Assembly (NCBI RefSeq): GCF_030682035.1
Contig: NZ_JAUXQZ010000025.1
Location: forward strand, 372,001 to 436,000
Direction of reading: 5' to 3'
Origin: Brevundimonas sp.
Lineage (GTDB): Bacteria > Pseudomonadota > Alphaproteobacteria > Caulobacterales > Caulobacteraceae
DNA length: 64,000 nucleotides
Shown: positions 38,322-47,624 of the stretch, in pieces
How positions within the stretch are numbered: position 1 is the first letter of the stretch
How the letters are laid out: each line of letters begins with the position of its first letter
Translations under genes and position numbers: made by a program
The notes under the pieces: model-generated
Seen by the model: the letters and a program-made list of their open reading frames with translations, nothing else
What the model was told of the DNA's origin: nothing
The model's database searches: none

Positions 38322-40360
38322 CAGTCCGGCACGTTAGTCTCCAGCTCGTCCAGCCACACCCGCGCCGTCGCGTCTGACGGAGCCCGCCAGTCGCCACGGG
38401 GCGAGAGCGATCCGCCAGTGACGACCTTCGGCCCGTTTGGCAGCGCTGACCGCTTGAACTGGCTGGTCTGGAAGAAGCGGAACAGGAATTTGCGCAGCCA
38501 GCCCTTGATGGTCGCGAGATCGTAGGCGACGCGCTCGTCGTCGGGCGTATTGGCCGGCCATTCGCCGGTCGCCGCATCCTTCCACGCCTGATGCGCCAGA
38601 TAGGCCACCTTCGAGGGCTTCATCCCGAAGCGGGTGACGTAGAACAGGAAGAAGTCGTTCAGCGCATAGGGGCCGACCGTGGCCTCGGTCGACTGGATCC
38701 TGCCGTCGGCGCCGGCGGGGACCAGTTCCGGCGAGATCGGGGTGTCAAGCACGGCGTGCAGGACGGCGGCGGCCTCGCCCGCGTGCTCCCTGTCGGCCAC
38801 CCAGCGGATCAGGTGTCGGATCAGGGTCTTCGCCACCCCGCCGTTGACGTTGTAATGGCTCATATGGTCGCCGACGCCATAGGTGGCCCAGCCCAGCGCC
38901 AGTTCCGACAGGTCGCCGGTGCCCAGCACAAAGGCCCCGTTCTGGTTCGCCAGCCGGAACAGATAGTCAGTTCGCAGACCGGCCTGCACATTCTCGAAGG
39001 TGATGTCGTGCACCGGCTGTCCCATCGAGAACGGATGGCCGATGTCGGCCAGCATCTTCTCGGCCGTGCGGCGGATGTCGATCTCGTGCGCGCTGACCCC
39101 CAGCGCCTTCATCAGGGCATGGGCGTTCGACTTCGTCCCGTCCGAGGTCGCAAATCCCGGCAGGGTGAAGCCCAGGATATTGCCGCGCGGCAGTTTCAGC
39201 CGGTCGAACGCCCGGCAAGCCACCAGCAGGGCCTGGGTCGAATCCAGCCCGCCTGAGACCCCGATGACGACGCGCTCGCCGTTCGTCGCCTTCATCCGGC
39301 GCATCAGCCCCTGCACCTGGATGTTGAAAGCCTCGAAACAATCCTGGTCCAGCCGGGCGGGGTCGTCAGGCACGAAGGGGAACCGGTCCATCGGGCGGAT
39401 CAGATTGCCCGGCCCTTCGCTCTCGTGCGCCTCGAAGGGCACGACGGTCGCGGGCTCGCCCTCGATCCGGGCGCAGTCGGCGAAGGTTCCGTTGCGCAGT
39501 CGGTCCAGACCGATCCGCTCCACGTCGATGTCGGCGAGGGTCAGATGGCTTTGCAGCGAAAACCGCTCGCCCTCGGCCAGTTTCGCGCCCAGCTCATGGA
39601 TCGTCGCCTGACCGTCCCATGCCAGATCGGTGGTGCTCTCGCCCCAGCCCGAGGCGGTGAAGACATAGGCCGAGATCGTCCGCATCGACTGGCTGGCGCA
39701 CAGCACGGCCCGCTCGTCCGCCTTGCCGATCAGGATGTTGGAAGCCGACAGATTCAGCAGAATGCGCGCCCCGGCCAGGGCCGCGCGCGTCGACGGCGGC
39801 TGCGGGGCCCAGAAGTCCTCGCAGATCTCGGCGGCGAAGACGAACCCCGGACGGTTTGCCGCCTCGAAGATCAGGCCCGGCGCGAAATCGACCGTCTCGC
39901 CGTTCAGGACCACCGAGTCCTCGGACCGGCTGGCCGCCGGCGCGAACCAGCGCTTCTCGTAATATTCGCGGTAGTTGGGCAGATAGGTCTTGGGCACGAC
40001 GCCCAGCACCGCGCCCGAGCCCAACACCACGGCGCAATTGTAGAGGGCGTCGCCGTTGCGGATCGGCGCGCCGACCACCGCCACGACCCCGGCCTCATCC
40101 GCGACCCCGGCCAGTTCGGCGATGCGCCGCTCCACCTCGGCAAGCAGCGCGTCCTGCATCAGCAGGTCGTCGATGGCGTAGCCGCTCAACGACAACTCGG
40201 GGAAGACGATCAGGTCCACGCCCTGCTCGCCCGCCTGACGGATCAGGGCGGCGTGTTCCTCCGCATTGGCGGCCGGATCGGCGATGTGCACGACCGGCGT
40301 AGCGGCGGCCACGCGGACGAAGCCGTGGGTGCGGGGGTTATGGAACGCTTCGGCCATCAT
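38321..40360 (-). CDS. nadE: Glutamine-dependent NAD+ synthase
   Basis: The enzyme amidates nicotinic acid adenine dinucleotide to NAD using glutamine. The product is 679 residues in two domains. The N-terminal nitrilase-like glutaminase has Glu in [13 protein letters not shown], Lys in [19 protein letters not shown] and Cys in [10 protein letters not shown]. The C-terminal synthetase carries the P-loop [13 protein letters not shown] and [16 protein letters not shown]. The start has tandem ATGs (40360 and 40357); GGAAGAG upstream suits the second slightly better. Confidence 0.95.
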   Translation of the reverse strand: MMAEAFHNPRTHGFVRVAAATPVVHIADPAANAEEHAALIRQAGEQGVDLIVFPELSLSGYAIDDLLMQDALLAEVERRIAELAGVADEAGVVAVVGAPIRNGDALYNCAVVLGSGAVLGVVPKTYLPNYREYYEKRWFAPAASRSEDSVVLNGETVDFAPGLIFEAANRPGFVFAAEICEDFWAPQPPSTRAALAGARILLNLSASNILIGKADERAVLCASQSMRTISAYVFTASGWGESTTDLAWDGQATIHELGAKLAEGERFSLQSHLTLADIDVERIGLDRLRNGTFADCARIEGEPATVVPFEAHESEGPGNLIRPMDRFPFVPDDPARLDQDCFEAFNIQVQGLMRRMKATNGERVVIGVSGGLDSTQALLVACRAFDRLKLPRGNILGFTLPGFATSDGTKSNAHALMKALGVSAHEIDIRRTAEKMLADIGHPFSMGQPVHDITFENVQAGLRTDYLFRLANQNGAFVLGTGDLSELALGWATYGVGDHMSHYNVNGGVAKTLIRHLIRWVADREHAGEAAAVLHAVLDTPISPELVPAGADGRIQSTEATVGPYALNDFFLFYVTRFGMKPSKVAYLAHQAWKDAATGEWPANTPDDERVAYDLATIKGWLRKFLFRFFQTSQFKRSALPNGPKVVTGGSLSPRGDWRAPSDATARVWLDELETNVPD

Positions 40361-40365
40361 CTCTT

Positions 40366-40496
40366 CCGCTCATCCCCGCGAAAGCGGGGACCCAGTGCTG
40401 TCCAGCGAGGCGCGGCTGGATCAAGGGATATGCTCATACAGGACATAACGAATCACCCAAAGAACTGGGTCCCCGCCTTCGCGGGGGGATGAGCGG
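40366..40496. repeat. Inverted-repeat pair upstream of ftsY and nadE
   Basis: Arm CCGCTCATCCCCGCGAAAGC.. (40366-40396) faces its near-complement at 40464-40496. Each arm is itself a hairpin (CCCCGC/GCGGGG) followed by ACCCAGT. The spacer is about 67 bp. The element fills most of the divergent promoter region. Confidence 0.8.
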
Positions 40497-40564
40497 ATTT
40501 CAACAACCGAGCGAACTTTCACCCTTTTGGTGATTTTACCGAACGAACCGGCTAAGCCCGGTCC

Positions 40565-41500
40565 ATGAACGATACGCCGAAAAAGGGCTGGCTCTCGCGG
40601 CTGAGCGAGGGACTTTCCCGCTCCTCCAAACAGATGACCGAGCAGGTCGTCGCCGCCTTCGTCAAGGAACCTCTCAGCGAAGCCGCGCTGGACCAGCTGG
40701 AAGAGCATCTGCTGGAAAGCGATCTCGGCCCGGCCGCCACCGACCGCATCGTCGCCCGCTTCCGCGAGCTGCGCTTCGGCGCCGGCGCCAATGAACACGA
40801 GGTCAAGGAAGCCCTGGCCGAGGCCGTCGCCGCCGAACTGGTCCAACACGAGGCCCGCTACGAGCCCCTCAACGGCCCCCGCCCCTTCGTCACCCTGTTC
40901 GTCGGCGTCAACGGCTCCGGCAAGACCACCACCCTTGGCAAGATCGCCGCTGACCTGACCGGACAGGGCGCCAAGGTGATGATCGTGGCCTGCGACACCT
41001 TCCGGGCCGCCGCCCGCGAACAACTGAAGATCTGGGCCGAACGCGCCGGCGCGACCTTCGAGAGCCGCCGCGATGGAGCCGATCCCGCCGGCCTGGCCTT
41101 CGACGCCTATACCAGGGCGAAGGCCGAAGGATACGACGTGGTCCTGATCGACACCGCCGGCCGGCTGCAGAACAAGACGGCCCTGATGGACGAACTGCTG
41201 AAGATCGTGCGCGTGCTGAAGAAGATCGATCCGGAAGCCCCGCATGAGACGCTGCTGGTGCTGGACGCCACTGTGGGGCGCAATGCGCTGGAGCAGGAAA
41301 AGGTCTTCGGCCGCACCGCCTATGTCTCGGGCGTGGTCATGACCAAGCTGGACGGCACGGCGCGCGGCGGAGTTCTGGTGCCCGTCGCCCAGGCCTCGGA
41401 CGCGCCGATCAAGCTGATCGGCGTCGGCGAAGGCGTCGACGACCTGCAACCCTTCGACGCGCGAGCCTTTTCAAGATCGCTGGTGGGGCTTGAGGACTGA
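40565..41500 (+). CDS. ftsY: Signal recognition particle receptor FtsY
   Basis: FtsY docks SRP-bound ribosomes at the membrane. The product is 311 residues with a short N-terminal region and a full NG domain. Motifs are GVNGSGKTTTLGKIA (G1), CDTFRAAAREQLK, VVLIDTAGRLQNKTALMDEL (G3), TKLDGTARGG (G4) and IGVGEGVDDLQPFD at the end. The long acidic A domain of some species is absent. The IspZ/YciB gene starts three bases after the stop. Confidence 0.96.
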   Translation: MNDTPKKGWLSRLSEGLSRSSKQMTEQVVAAFVKEPLSEAALDQLEEHLLESDLGPAATDRIVARFRELRFGAGANEHEVKEALAEAVAAELVQHEARYEPLNGPRPFVTLFVGVNGSGKTTTLGKIAADLTGQGAKVMIVACDTFRAAAREQLKIWAERAGATFESRRDGADPAGLAFDAYTRAKAEGYDVVLIDTAGRLQNKTALMDELLKIVRVLKKIDPEAPHETLLVLDATVGRNALEQEKVFGRTAYVSGVVMTKLDGTARGGVLVPVAQASDAPIKLIGVGEGVDDLQPFDARAFSRSLVGLED

Positions 41501-41503
41501 TGC

Positions 41504-42196
41504 ATGAGTGACGCCGGCGAACCCGAACCCACCCTAAAGAAGGAGTCCGGCCTGCGTCAGGCCGTGGATTTCGGCGGTCTTCTGGCCTTCGGTCTCGCTT
41601 TTCTGGTAATGCGCCTGCGCGGCATGAGCGGCGAAGAGGCCCTGGTCCAGGCGACGTGGTTTCTGGTCGCCGGGTCCGCGGTCGGTGTCGCGGTCGGTCT
41701 GATCGTCGAGAAACGTCTGGCCCTGATGCCCCTGCTGGTCGGCGGTTTCGCCCTGGTCTTCGGCCTGCTGACCGTGCTGACCGGAGACGGCCTGTGGGTG
41801 AAGGTCAAGGTCACGGCGTTGAACCTGTCGCTGGCGGTCGCCCTGATCGGTGGCGCACTGCTCAACAAACAGCCACTGAAGGCCCTGCTGGGCACGGTGA
41901 TCCCGATCAACGATCGGGCGTGGCGCACGCTGACCCTCCGCTACGGCGTCTATTTCTTCGCGGTCGCGATCGTCAACGAACTGGTCCGCAGCGAGGCGCT
42001 GGTCGGCTGGGCCGCCGCCCAGCTCGGCCGCGGCGACGTCGATCCGGCCGACGTCTGGGTCAGCTTCCGGGGTGTGCTGTGGATCGCGTCCTCGGCCTTC
42101 GGCCTGTCGCAGATCCCGCTGATCATGCGCAACCTCACCTCGACCGATGCGCCGGTCGATCCCATGGCCCCGGCGGGGCCGGATACCGCGCCATGA
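41504..42196 (+). CDS. Septation protein A / YciB family membrane protein
   Basis: The product is 230 residues with five or six membrane segments. The conserved motif LTVLTGDGLWVKVKVTALNL near residue 90 is that of the IspZ (YciB) family, together with LLNKQPLKALLG and WRTLTLRYGVYFF. The family is linked to cell-envelope synthesis and septation. It starts three bases after ftsY, so the two are likely one transcript, a common arrangement in alphaproteobacteria. Confidence 0.9.
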   Translation: MSDAGEPEPTLKKESGLRQAVDFGGLLAFGLAFLVMRLRGMSGEEALVQATWFLVAGSAVGVAVGLIVEKRLALMPLLVGGFALVFGLLTVLTGDGLWVKVKVTALNLSLAVALIGGALLNKQPLKALLGTVIPINDRAWRTLTLRYGVYFFAVAIVNELVRSEALVGWAAAQLGRGDVDPADVWVSFRGVLWIASSAFGLSQIPLIMRNLTSTDAPVDPMAPAGPDTAP

Positions 42197-42276
42197 ACCG
42201 CCGGCGGATCATCCGTCGTCAAACCGTTAAGTGCGACTGCTAGGTCTGCCTCATCGAGGCCCAAGGGATACGGTTC

Positions 42277-42900
42277 ATGGTCAAGTCCGGGAACAAGTCG
42301 AAGCGCAGCGGGAGTCTGGGCGGATCGCCCAGCCATCTGATGCACCGTGTGCTGCAGTTGGCGCTCGACATCTATTCCGAGGAGACCGGCCCCGATGGCC
42401 TGACCCAGCGTCAGTTCGCCGTGCTGGAGGCGGTGTCGCAGAAATCCGGCCTGACCCAGACCGATCTGGTCCGCGCCACCGGCATCGACCGTTCGACCCT
42501 GGCCGACCTGGTTTCGCGCATGACCACCAAGGGCCTGCTGGCCCGCGAGAAATCGGCCGTCGACGCCCGCGCCAAGGCGGTCAGCCTGTCCGGCCCCGGT
42601 CAGATCGCGCTGGACGCCGCCCGCCCGAAGGTCGAGGCCGCCGACAAACGCATTCTCGCCCTGCTGCCCAAGCCCAAGCGGGAAGGCTTCCTCGGCCTGC
42701 TGGCCGAACTGGCCGGCGAGGCCGATGCGGCCCCCGACAAGGCCAGGGCCGAGGCCCGCGCCGCCAAGAAGGCCGCGCGCGAGGCGAAGAAGCTGGCCAA
42801 GAAGGCGGCCAGGCCGGCGAAGGCCGAAAAGCCGGCCAAGCCGGAAAAGTCCGAGAAGCCGAAGAAGGCCGCGAAGCTCAAGCTCGTCGAACCAGCGTAA
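42277..42900 (+). CDS. MarR-family regulator with Lys/Ala-rich tail
   Basis: The product is 207 residues. The winged-helix MarR domain covers about residues 20-150: GLTQRQFAVLEAVSQ, then TQTDLVRATGIDRSTLADLV as the recognition helix and SRMTTKGLLAREKS as the wing. Residues 155-207 form a tail with 16 Lys and 17 Ala in 53 residues, plus Pro, resembling histone H1 tails and likely to bind DNA non-specifically. AAGGGAT precedes the ATG. The target genes are unknown; no divergent partner gene is present. Confidence 0.85.
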   Translation: MVKSGNKSKRSGSLGGSPSHLMHRVLQLALDIYSEETGPDGLTQRQFAVLEAVSQKSGLTQTDLVRATGIDRSTLADLVSRMTTKGLLAREKSAVDARAKAVSLSGPGQIALDAARPKVEAADKRILALLPKPKREGFLGLLAELAGEADAAPDKARAEARAAKKAAREAKKLAKKAARPAKAEKPAKPEKSEKPKKAAKLKLVEPA

Positions 42901-42934
42901 GCGAACCCTCTCCCGATGGGAGGGGGAGGCCCTC

Positions 42935-45151
42935 TCAATCCATCAGCTGCTGGCTCAGATAGACATAGTGCCGCGCCCAGCGCCTCGCGTTGGCGACCGG
43001 ATCGGCGTCGTTGGAATGGCCGCCTGAGGTCTCTTCGTAATATAGGTGGTCATAACCCATGTCGGTCAGGCGGGCGGCGAACTTCCGCGCATGACCCGGA
43101 TGGACGCGGTCGTCGCGGGTGTTGGTGGTGATATAGGCGCGCGGATATTCCGCTCCCGGACGAAGGTTCTGATAGGCTGAGTAACGCGCGATCCAGGCGG
43201 CTTCCTCGGGGATGCGCGGGTCGCCGTATTCGCCGATCCACGAGGCCCCGGCGGGCAGTTCGTGATAGCGCAGCATGTCGATCAGCGGGCTCTCGATCAC
43301 CGCCGCATGGATCAGCTCCGGGTGCTGCGTCATCGTCACCGAGGTCAGCACCCCGCCGTTCGATCGACCATAGATGCCGGTGCGGCGCGGCGAGGTGATC
43401 CCGCGCCGGTGCAGGTCGGCGGCCACGGCGGCGAAATCGTCAAAGGCCAGCTGGCGGTTCTCGTTCAGCACGCTCTGGTGCCATTGGGGCCCGAACTCGC
43501 CGCCGCCGCGGATGTTGGCGTTGACATAGACCCCACCGTTCTCGAGCCAGAGCTTTCCCATCTCGGCGATATAGGCCGGCGGCTTGGACAGCTGGAACCC
43601 GCCGTAGCCGTAGATGATCGTCGGCGCGTGGCCGTCCATGACGAGGTCGCGCGGTCGGGTGACGAAATAGGGGATCATGGTCCCGTCCGAGGACCGGGCC
43701 TCGAATTGTTCGACGACATGGGTCGAGGCGTCGAAACGGGCGGGGGCGGTGCGTAGGGTCTCCACCTGGCCGGTCCGAGCGTCGGCGAGCCTCAGCGTCG
43801 AGGGCGTCAGGAAGCCTTCGACGGAATAGAAGAACCGGCCGCTGCTCCGGGACAAGTCTCCGAGGTGGACCGAAACGTTTTCCGGCACCTGGACGCTCCG
43901 GTCCTCCCAGCGCCTCGGGCCCCATTCGAATACCGTCAGGCGCCCACGGACATTGTCGTAGATCGTGGCGGCGATCTCCTCGTCGAGGACGTTGATCTCT
44001 TCCACCGACTGCCGCTCCGAGGGCGAGAAGACCAGCATGTCCGCGGGCGAGGTCAGGGCGGCGTCGCGCACCTCGCCCAGTCGGCTGATCGGCGGCGCCA
44101 GTAGCGAGCCCGCCGGATAGGTGTGGCCGTCAAACGTCCATGGCTCCTCAATGGTGAAGACGAGCCGGTCGCCCATCGCACCCCGCACCGACACGCGCTC
44201 GGGCAGCATGAGCCGGTACGGGCGGCCGTCAGATCCCAGCGCCCAGGTCTCGCTACGGAAGGTGTCGAGTGGGCGGCTGATGATCGTCGCGAGCGCCCGG
44301 CCTGAGCCGTCGCGAAGCACTGAAGCGCTGACCCCATAACCGCCGTCGCCGATGTCCCCCCGATAGACCTCCGCCGCCTGCGCCAGCGTCTGGCCGCGCC
44401 TCAGCGACTTGACGATGAAGGGGTAGCCGCTCTCGGTCAGCGTGCCCGGGCCGAAATCCGTGGCGACCAGCAGCGTGTCCCGGTCCAGCCACTCCAGCCG
44501 GTGCTTGCCCTCGGGCAGGATGAAGCCGTCCTCGACCCACAGGCCGGTGGACGCATCAAACTCGCGCACCACGACGGCGTCCTTGCCGCCGTCGGACAGG
44601 GAGATCAGGCAGCGGGTCTCGTCGGGGGCGAGGCAGTCGGCGCCCTTCCAGACCCAGTCGCGGCCCTCGGCGCGGGCCAGGGCGTCGATGTCGAGCATCG
44701 TCTCCCACTGCGTGCTCGTTGACCGATATGAGTCCAGCGTGGTGCGCCGCCACACGCCTTTCGGATTGGCCGCGTCCTGCCAGAAATTGCCGACACCCTC
44801 GCCGAGGAAGCTGGGCGAGGGAATGCGGTCGGTGGCGGTCAGGATGGCCTCGGCCTGCTGGCGGAAGGTCTCATAGCGCGGGTCGCCGGTCAGGGCGGCC
44901 AGCGAGCGCTGGTTCTCGCCCGCGACGAAGGCCATGGCCTCGGTCCCGTTGACCTCTTCCAGCGCCAGATGGTCGTCGGCGGCGCGGACGCCGGCGGGGG
45001 TGAGGTCGGACGGCATGTGCGGCGGCGGGGTCTGCAACGGACGCGGAACATCGGCCACGGTCACGGCCGGAACCTGCATCATCGCCGGGTCGCCCGCGCA
45101 GGCCGCGAGCATCAGCGCCGGAATCGCGGCGGACAGGATCAATCGCTTCAT
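42935..45151 (-). CDS. Prolyl oligopeptidase family (S9) lipoprotein
   Basis: The product is 738 residues with a lipoprotein signal (KRLILSAAIPALMLAAC). An N-terminal beta-propeller is followed by an alpha/beta hydrolase domain. The catalytic Ser is in GIYGRSNGGVLTSV, the Asp in NTRDDRVHPGH, and the His in TSGGHSND. The enzyme should cleave short proline-containing peptides in the periplasm. It is a paralogue of the next gene upstream (same strand), from which it is separated by an inverted-repeat element. Confidence 0.9.
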   Translation of the reverse strand: MKRLILSAAIPALMLAACAGDPAMMQVPAVTVADVPRPLQTPPPHMPSDLTPAGVRAADDHLALEEVNGTEAMAFVAGENQRSLAALTGDPRYETFRQQAEAILTATDRIPSPSFLGEGVGNFWQDAANPKGVWRRTTLDSYRSTSTQWETMLDIDALARAEGRDWVWKGADCLAPDETRCLISLSDGGKDAVVVREFDASTGLWVEDGFILPEGKHRLEWLDRDTLLVATDFGPGTLTESGYPFIVKSLRRGQTLAQAAEVYRGDIGDGGYGVSASVLRDGSGRALATIISRPLDTFRSETWALGSDGRPYRLMLPERVSVRGAMGDRLVFTIEEPWTFDGHTYPAGSLLAPPISRLGEVRDAALTSPADMLVFSPSERQSVEEINVLDEEIAATIYDNVRGRLTVFEWGPRRWEDRSVQVPENVSVHLGDLSRSSGRFFYSVEGFLTPSTLRLADARTGQVETLRTAPARFDASTHVVEQFEARSSDGTMIPYFVTRPRDLVMDGHAPTIIYGYGGFQLSKPPAYIAEMGKLWLENGGVYVNANIRGGGEFGPQWHQSVLNENRQLAFDDFAAVAADLHRRGITSPRRTGIYGRSNGGVLTSVTMTQHPELIHAAVIESPLIDMLRYHELPAGASWIGEYGDPRIPEEAAWIARYSAYQNLRPGAEYPRAYITTNTRDDRVHPGHARKFAARLTDMGYDHLYYEETSGGHSNDADPVANARRWARHYVYLSQQLMD

Positions 45152-45170
45152 TTCAAACTCCGCACATCTA

Positions 45171-45287
45171 TTCCTCCCCCAACGGGGGAGGGGGACCATC
45201 CGAAGGATGGTGGAGGGGTGTTGGACCGTGCGCGGTGGAAAGACCCCTCCACCGCTTCGCGGTCCCCCTCCCCCGGTGGGGGAGGAA
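45171..45287. repeat. Inverted-repeat pair between the two S9 peptidases
   Basis: Left part TTCCTCCCCCAACGGGGGAG and right part CTCCCCCGGTGGGGGAGGAA are each hairpins and are complementary to one another. The inner segments CATCCGAAGGATGGTGGAGG and CCTCCACCGC extend the match. The element resembles the pair upstream of ccmA. Confidence 0.8.
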
Positions 45288-45295
45288 CGCGTGGC

Positions 45296-47479
45296 CTACT
45301 CCGGCGGCGGGATCTGCGTGTCCATCAGTCGCCGGGTCAGATAGGTGTATTCCAGCGCCAGCCGCCGGGCGGTCTCGCGCAGATTCGCCCCTGCCGCGTG
45401 GCCGCCGTCGGTGTTCTCGTAGAACAGCACCGGATAGCCCAGTTCCTCCAGCCGCGCCGCCGCCTTGCGGGCGTGGCCGGGATGGACGCGGTCGTCCTTG
45501 GTCGAGGTGTGGATGAAAACCTCGGGATAGGGCTGGTCGGCGCGCAGGTTCTGATAGGGCGAATAGGCCTGGATCCACGCCCGTTCCGCCGGAACGTCCG
45601 GATTGCCGTATTCGGCCATCCACGAGGCCCCGGCCAGCAGGCGGTGGAAGCGCAGCATGTCGAACAGCGGCACCTGGATGACCGCGGCGTTGATCAGGTC
45701 CGGACGCTGGGTCAGCATCGCCCCCATGAACAGCCCGCCCTGCGAGCCGCCCATGATGCCGAGCTTCGGCTGGCTGGTGACGCCGCGCGCGATCAGGTCG
45801 AGCGCCACGGCCTGATAGTCCTCATGCGCGCGCTGGCGGTTGGCCTGCAGCGCCGCCTGGTGCCAGTTGGGACCGAACTCGCCCCCGCCTCGGGTGTTGG
45901 CGACGACATAGACCCCGCCCCGCTCCAGCCACAGCTTGCCGACCGTGGCCGAATAGCCGGGCAGCAACGACGACTGAAAGCCGCCGTAGCCGTACAGCAG
46001 GGTCGCGTTCGAACCGTCCATGGCCATGTCGCCGCGATGGACGACGAAATAGGGGATCATCGTCCCGTCGGCCGAACGGGCCTCGAACTGATCGACGGTC
46101 ATGCCCGTGGCGTCGAACTTGGCCGGCAGGGTCTTGGTCAGGTCCGACGCGCCCGTCGCGGCGTCGGCCAGATACAGGCTGGACGGGTTCAGATAGCCGG
46201 TGACGCTGACAAAGACGCGGTCGTCCCGCTCGCTGGCCGAGCCGACGCCGACCGAGACGTTCTGCGGCAGATCCAGACGGCTCCGCGTCCATTCGCCCGA
46301 CGGGTTGGGCTCATAGACATAGACCGAGCCGCGCACGTTTTCGTACAGGGCCACGACCAGCTTGTTGCGGGTGTTGGAGATGCCCTCGATGGCCTCGCGC
46401 GGACCGGGGCGGATGACCAGCTGCGCCTGCGCGGTCGGGTCAGCCAGCCAGGCCGCCAGATCATAGGCGATGACGTCGCCGGTCCTGAAGTCCTGCCCCG
46501 ATGGCGCGGTCCAGTCCTGATCGGTGGTGAAGACCATCTGGCCGCGCACCAGCGCATTGATGTTCGACTTGGCCGGAAGTTCCAGCTTCGTGGTCGTGCC
46601 GTCCGGGTTCAGCCGGTGGGTCTCGCCCTCATAGAAGCTGACACCGCGGTTGATCAGGGTCGCCCGCACCACGCCGTCGGCGTCACGCAGCGTATAGCCC
46701 GAGACCGAGACATCCGTCGGCTGGCCGGTGAAGACCGTCCGGGCCTGGTCGATCGTCTGGCCGCGCCTCAGCACCTTGACGATCATCGGGTAGCCCGAGC
46801 TGGTCAGGGTGCCGGGACCGAAGTCGCGCGAGATCAGCAGGGTGTTTTCGTCCACCCAGGTCGCCCCGCCCTTGGACTCCTCGAGCACGAAACCGCCCGC
46901 CACGAAGGTGCGGCTGGTCCGGTCGAATTCGCGGATGGTGACGGCGTCCTTGCCGCCGTCCGACAGGGAGACGAGGCAGCGCGTTTCATCCGGCGGCAGG
47001 CAGGTCGCGCCCTTGTAGACCCAGTTCTTGCCCTCGGCGGCGGCCAGGGCGTCGAAGTCGAGGATGGTCTCCCAGTCCGGCGCCTCGGTGCGATAGCTGT
47101 CCAGCGTCGTGGTGCGCCAGATGCCGCGCACATGCTCCGCGTCCTGCCAGAAATTGTCGATCGTGCCGTCGTGGTTGAAGCCCGGCGAGGGAATGCGGTC
47201 GCGCGACTGGACGATCTCCAGCGCCTGCTGGTGCAGGCCTTCGAAGCGCGGATCGCCGCGCAGCACGCCCAGCGAATGCTCATTGTGGGCATTGACCCAG
47301 GCCATGGCGCGTTCGCCGTCGATCTCCTCGAGCCACAGATAGGGGTCGGTCGCGTCCGAGGTGGCGAAGCCGCCCGAGGTCTCGGCGGCGGCCGGCGCGG
47401 GAGCAGAGGTCTGGGCCATGGCGGCGCTCGAAAGGGCGGTGGAGGCGAAAAGCGCGACGAGCGCAGCGGTGCGGATCAT
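45296..47479 (-). CDS. Prolyl oligopeptidase family (S9) secreted protein
   Basis: The product is 727 residues with a signal peptide ending in AMAQ. The architecture is the same as in the downstream paralogue: propeller, then hydrolase domain with Ser in GIMGGSQGGLFMGAM, Asp in STKDDRVHPGH and His in TDGGHAAG. The shared blocks VWRRTTLDSYR-like (IWRTTTLDSYR), SLSDGGKDAV and DEETRC-like strings show a tandem duplication. ATG 47479 was chosen as the start of the signal peptide. Confidence 0.9.
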   Translation of the reverse strand: MIRTAALVALFASTALSSAAMAQTSAPAPAAAETSGGFATSDATDPYLWLEEIDGERAMAWVNAHNEHSLGVLRGDPRFEGLHQQALEIVQSRDRIPSPGFNHDGTIDNFWQDAEHVRGIWRTTTLDSYRTEAPDWETILDFDALAAAEGKNWVYKGATCLPPDETRCLVSLSDGGKDAVTIREFDRTSRTFVAGGFVLEESKGGATWVDENTLLISRDFGPGTLTSSGYPMIVKVLRRGQTIDQARTVFTGQPTDVSVSGYTLRDADGVVRATLINRGVSFYEGETHRLNPDGTTTKLELPAKSNINALVRGQMVFTTDQDWTAPSGQDFRTGDVIAYDLAAWLADPTAQAQLVIRPGPREAIEGISNTRNKLVVALYENVRGSVYVYEPNPSGEWTRSRLDLPQNVSVGVGSASERDDRVFVSVTGYLNPSSLYLADAATGASDLTKTLPAKFDATGMTVDQFEARSADGTMIPYFVVHRGDMAMDGSNATLLYGYGGFQSSLLPGYSATVGKLWLERGGVYVVANTRGGGEFGPNWHQAALQANRQRAHEDYQAVALDLIARGVTSQPKLGIMGGSQGGLFMGAMLTQRPDLINAAVIQVPLFDMLRFHRLLAGASWMAEYGNPDVPAERAWIQAYSPYQNLRADQPYPEVFIHTSTKDDRVHPGHARKAAARLEELGYPVLFYENTDGGHAAGANLRETARRLALEYTYLTRRLMDTQIPPPE

Positions 47480-47624
47480 GTGGCGGTGTCCCCGACGGGT
47501 GGTCGGGCGGCACCTTACCGGGCGGCGGGGCGGCCACAAGCCGCAGCGGGCCGAGGTTACGGCTTTGTCATCCTGGAGGCGCCCAGTCTCGCGCCTTGAG
47601 CCAGGACACGCTATTTACGGCAGG

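Noticed and set aside
40515..40540. Terminator-like hairpin TCACC/GGTGA followed by TTTT upstream of ftsY
   Set aside because: The stem has only 5 bp and no plus-strand gene ends just before it, so a terminator role is not supported.
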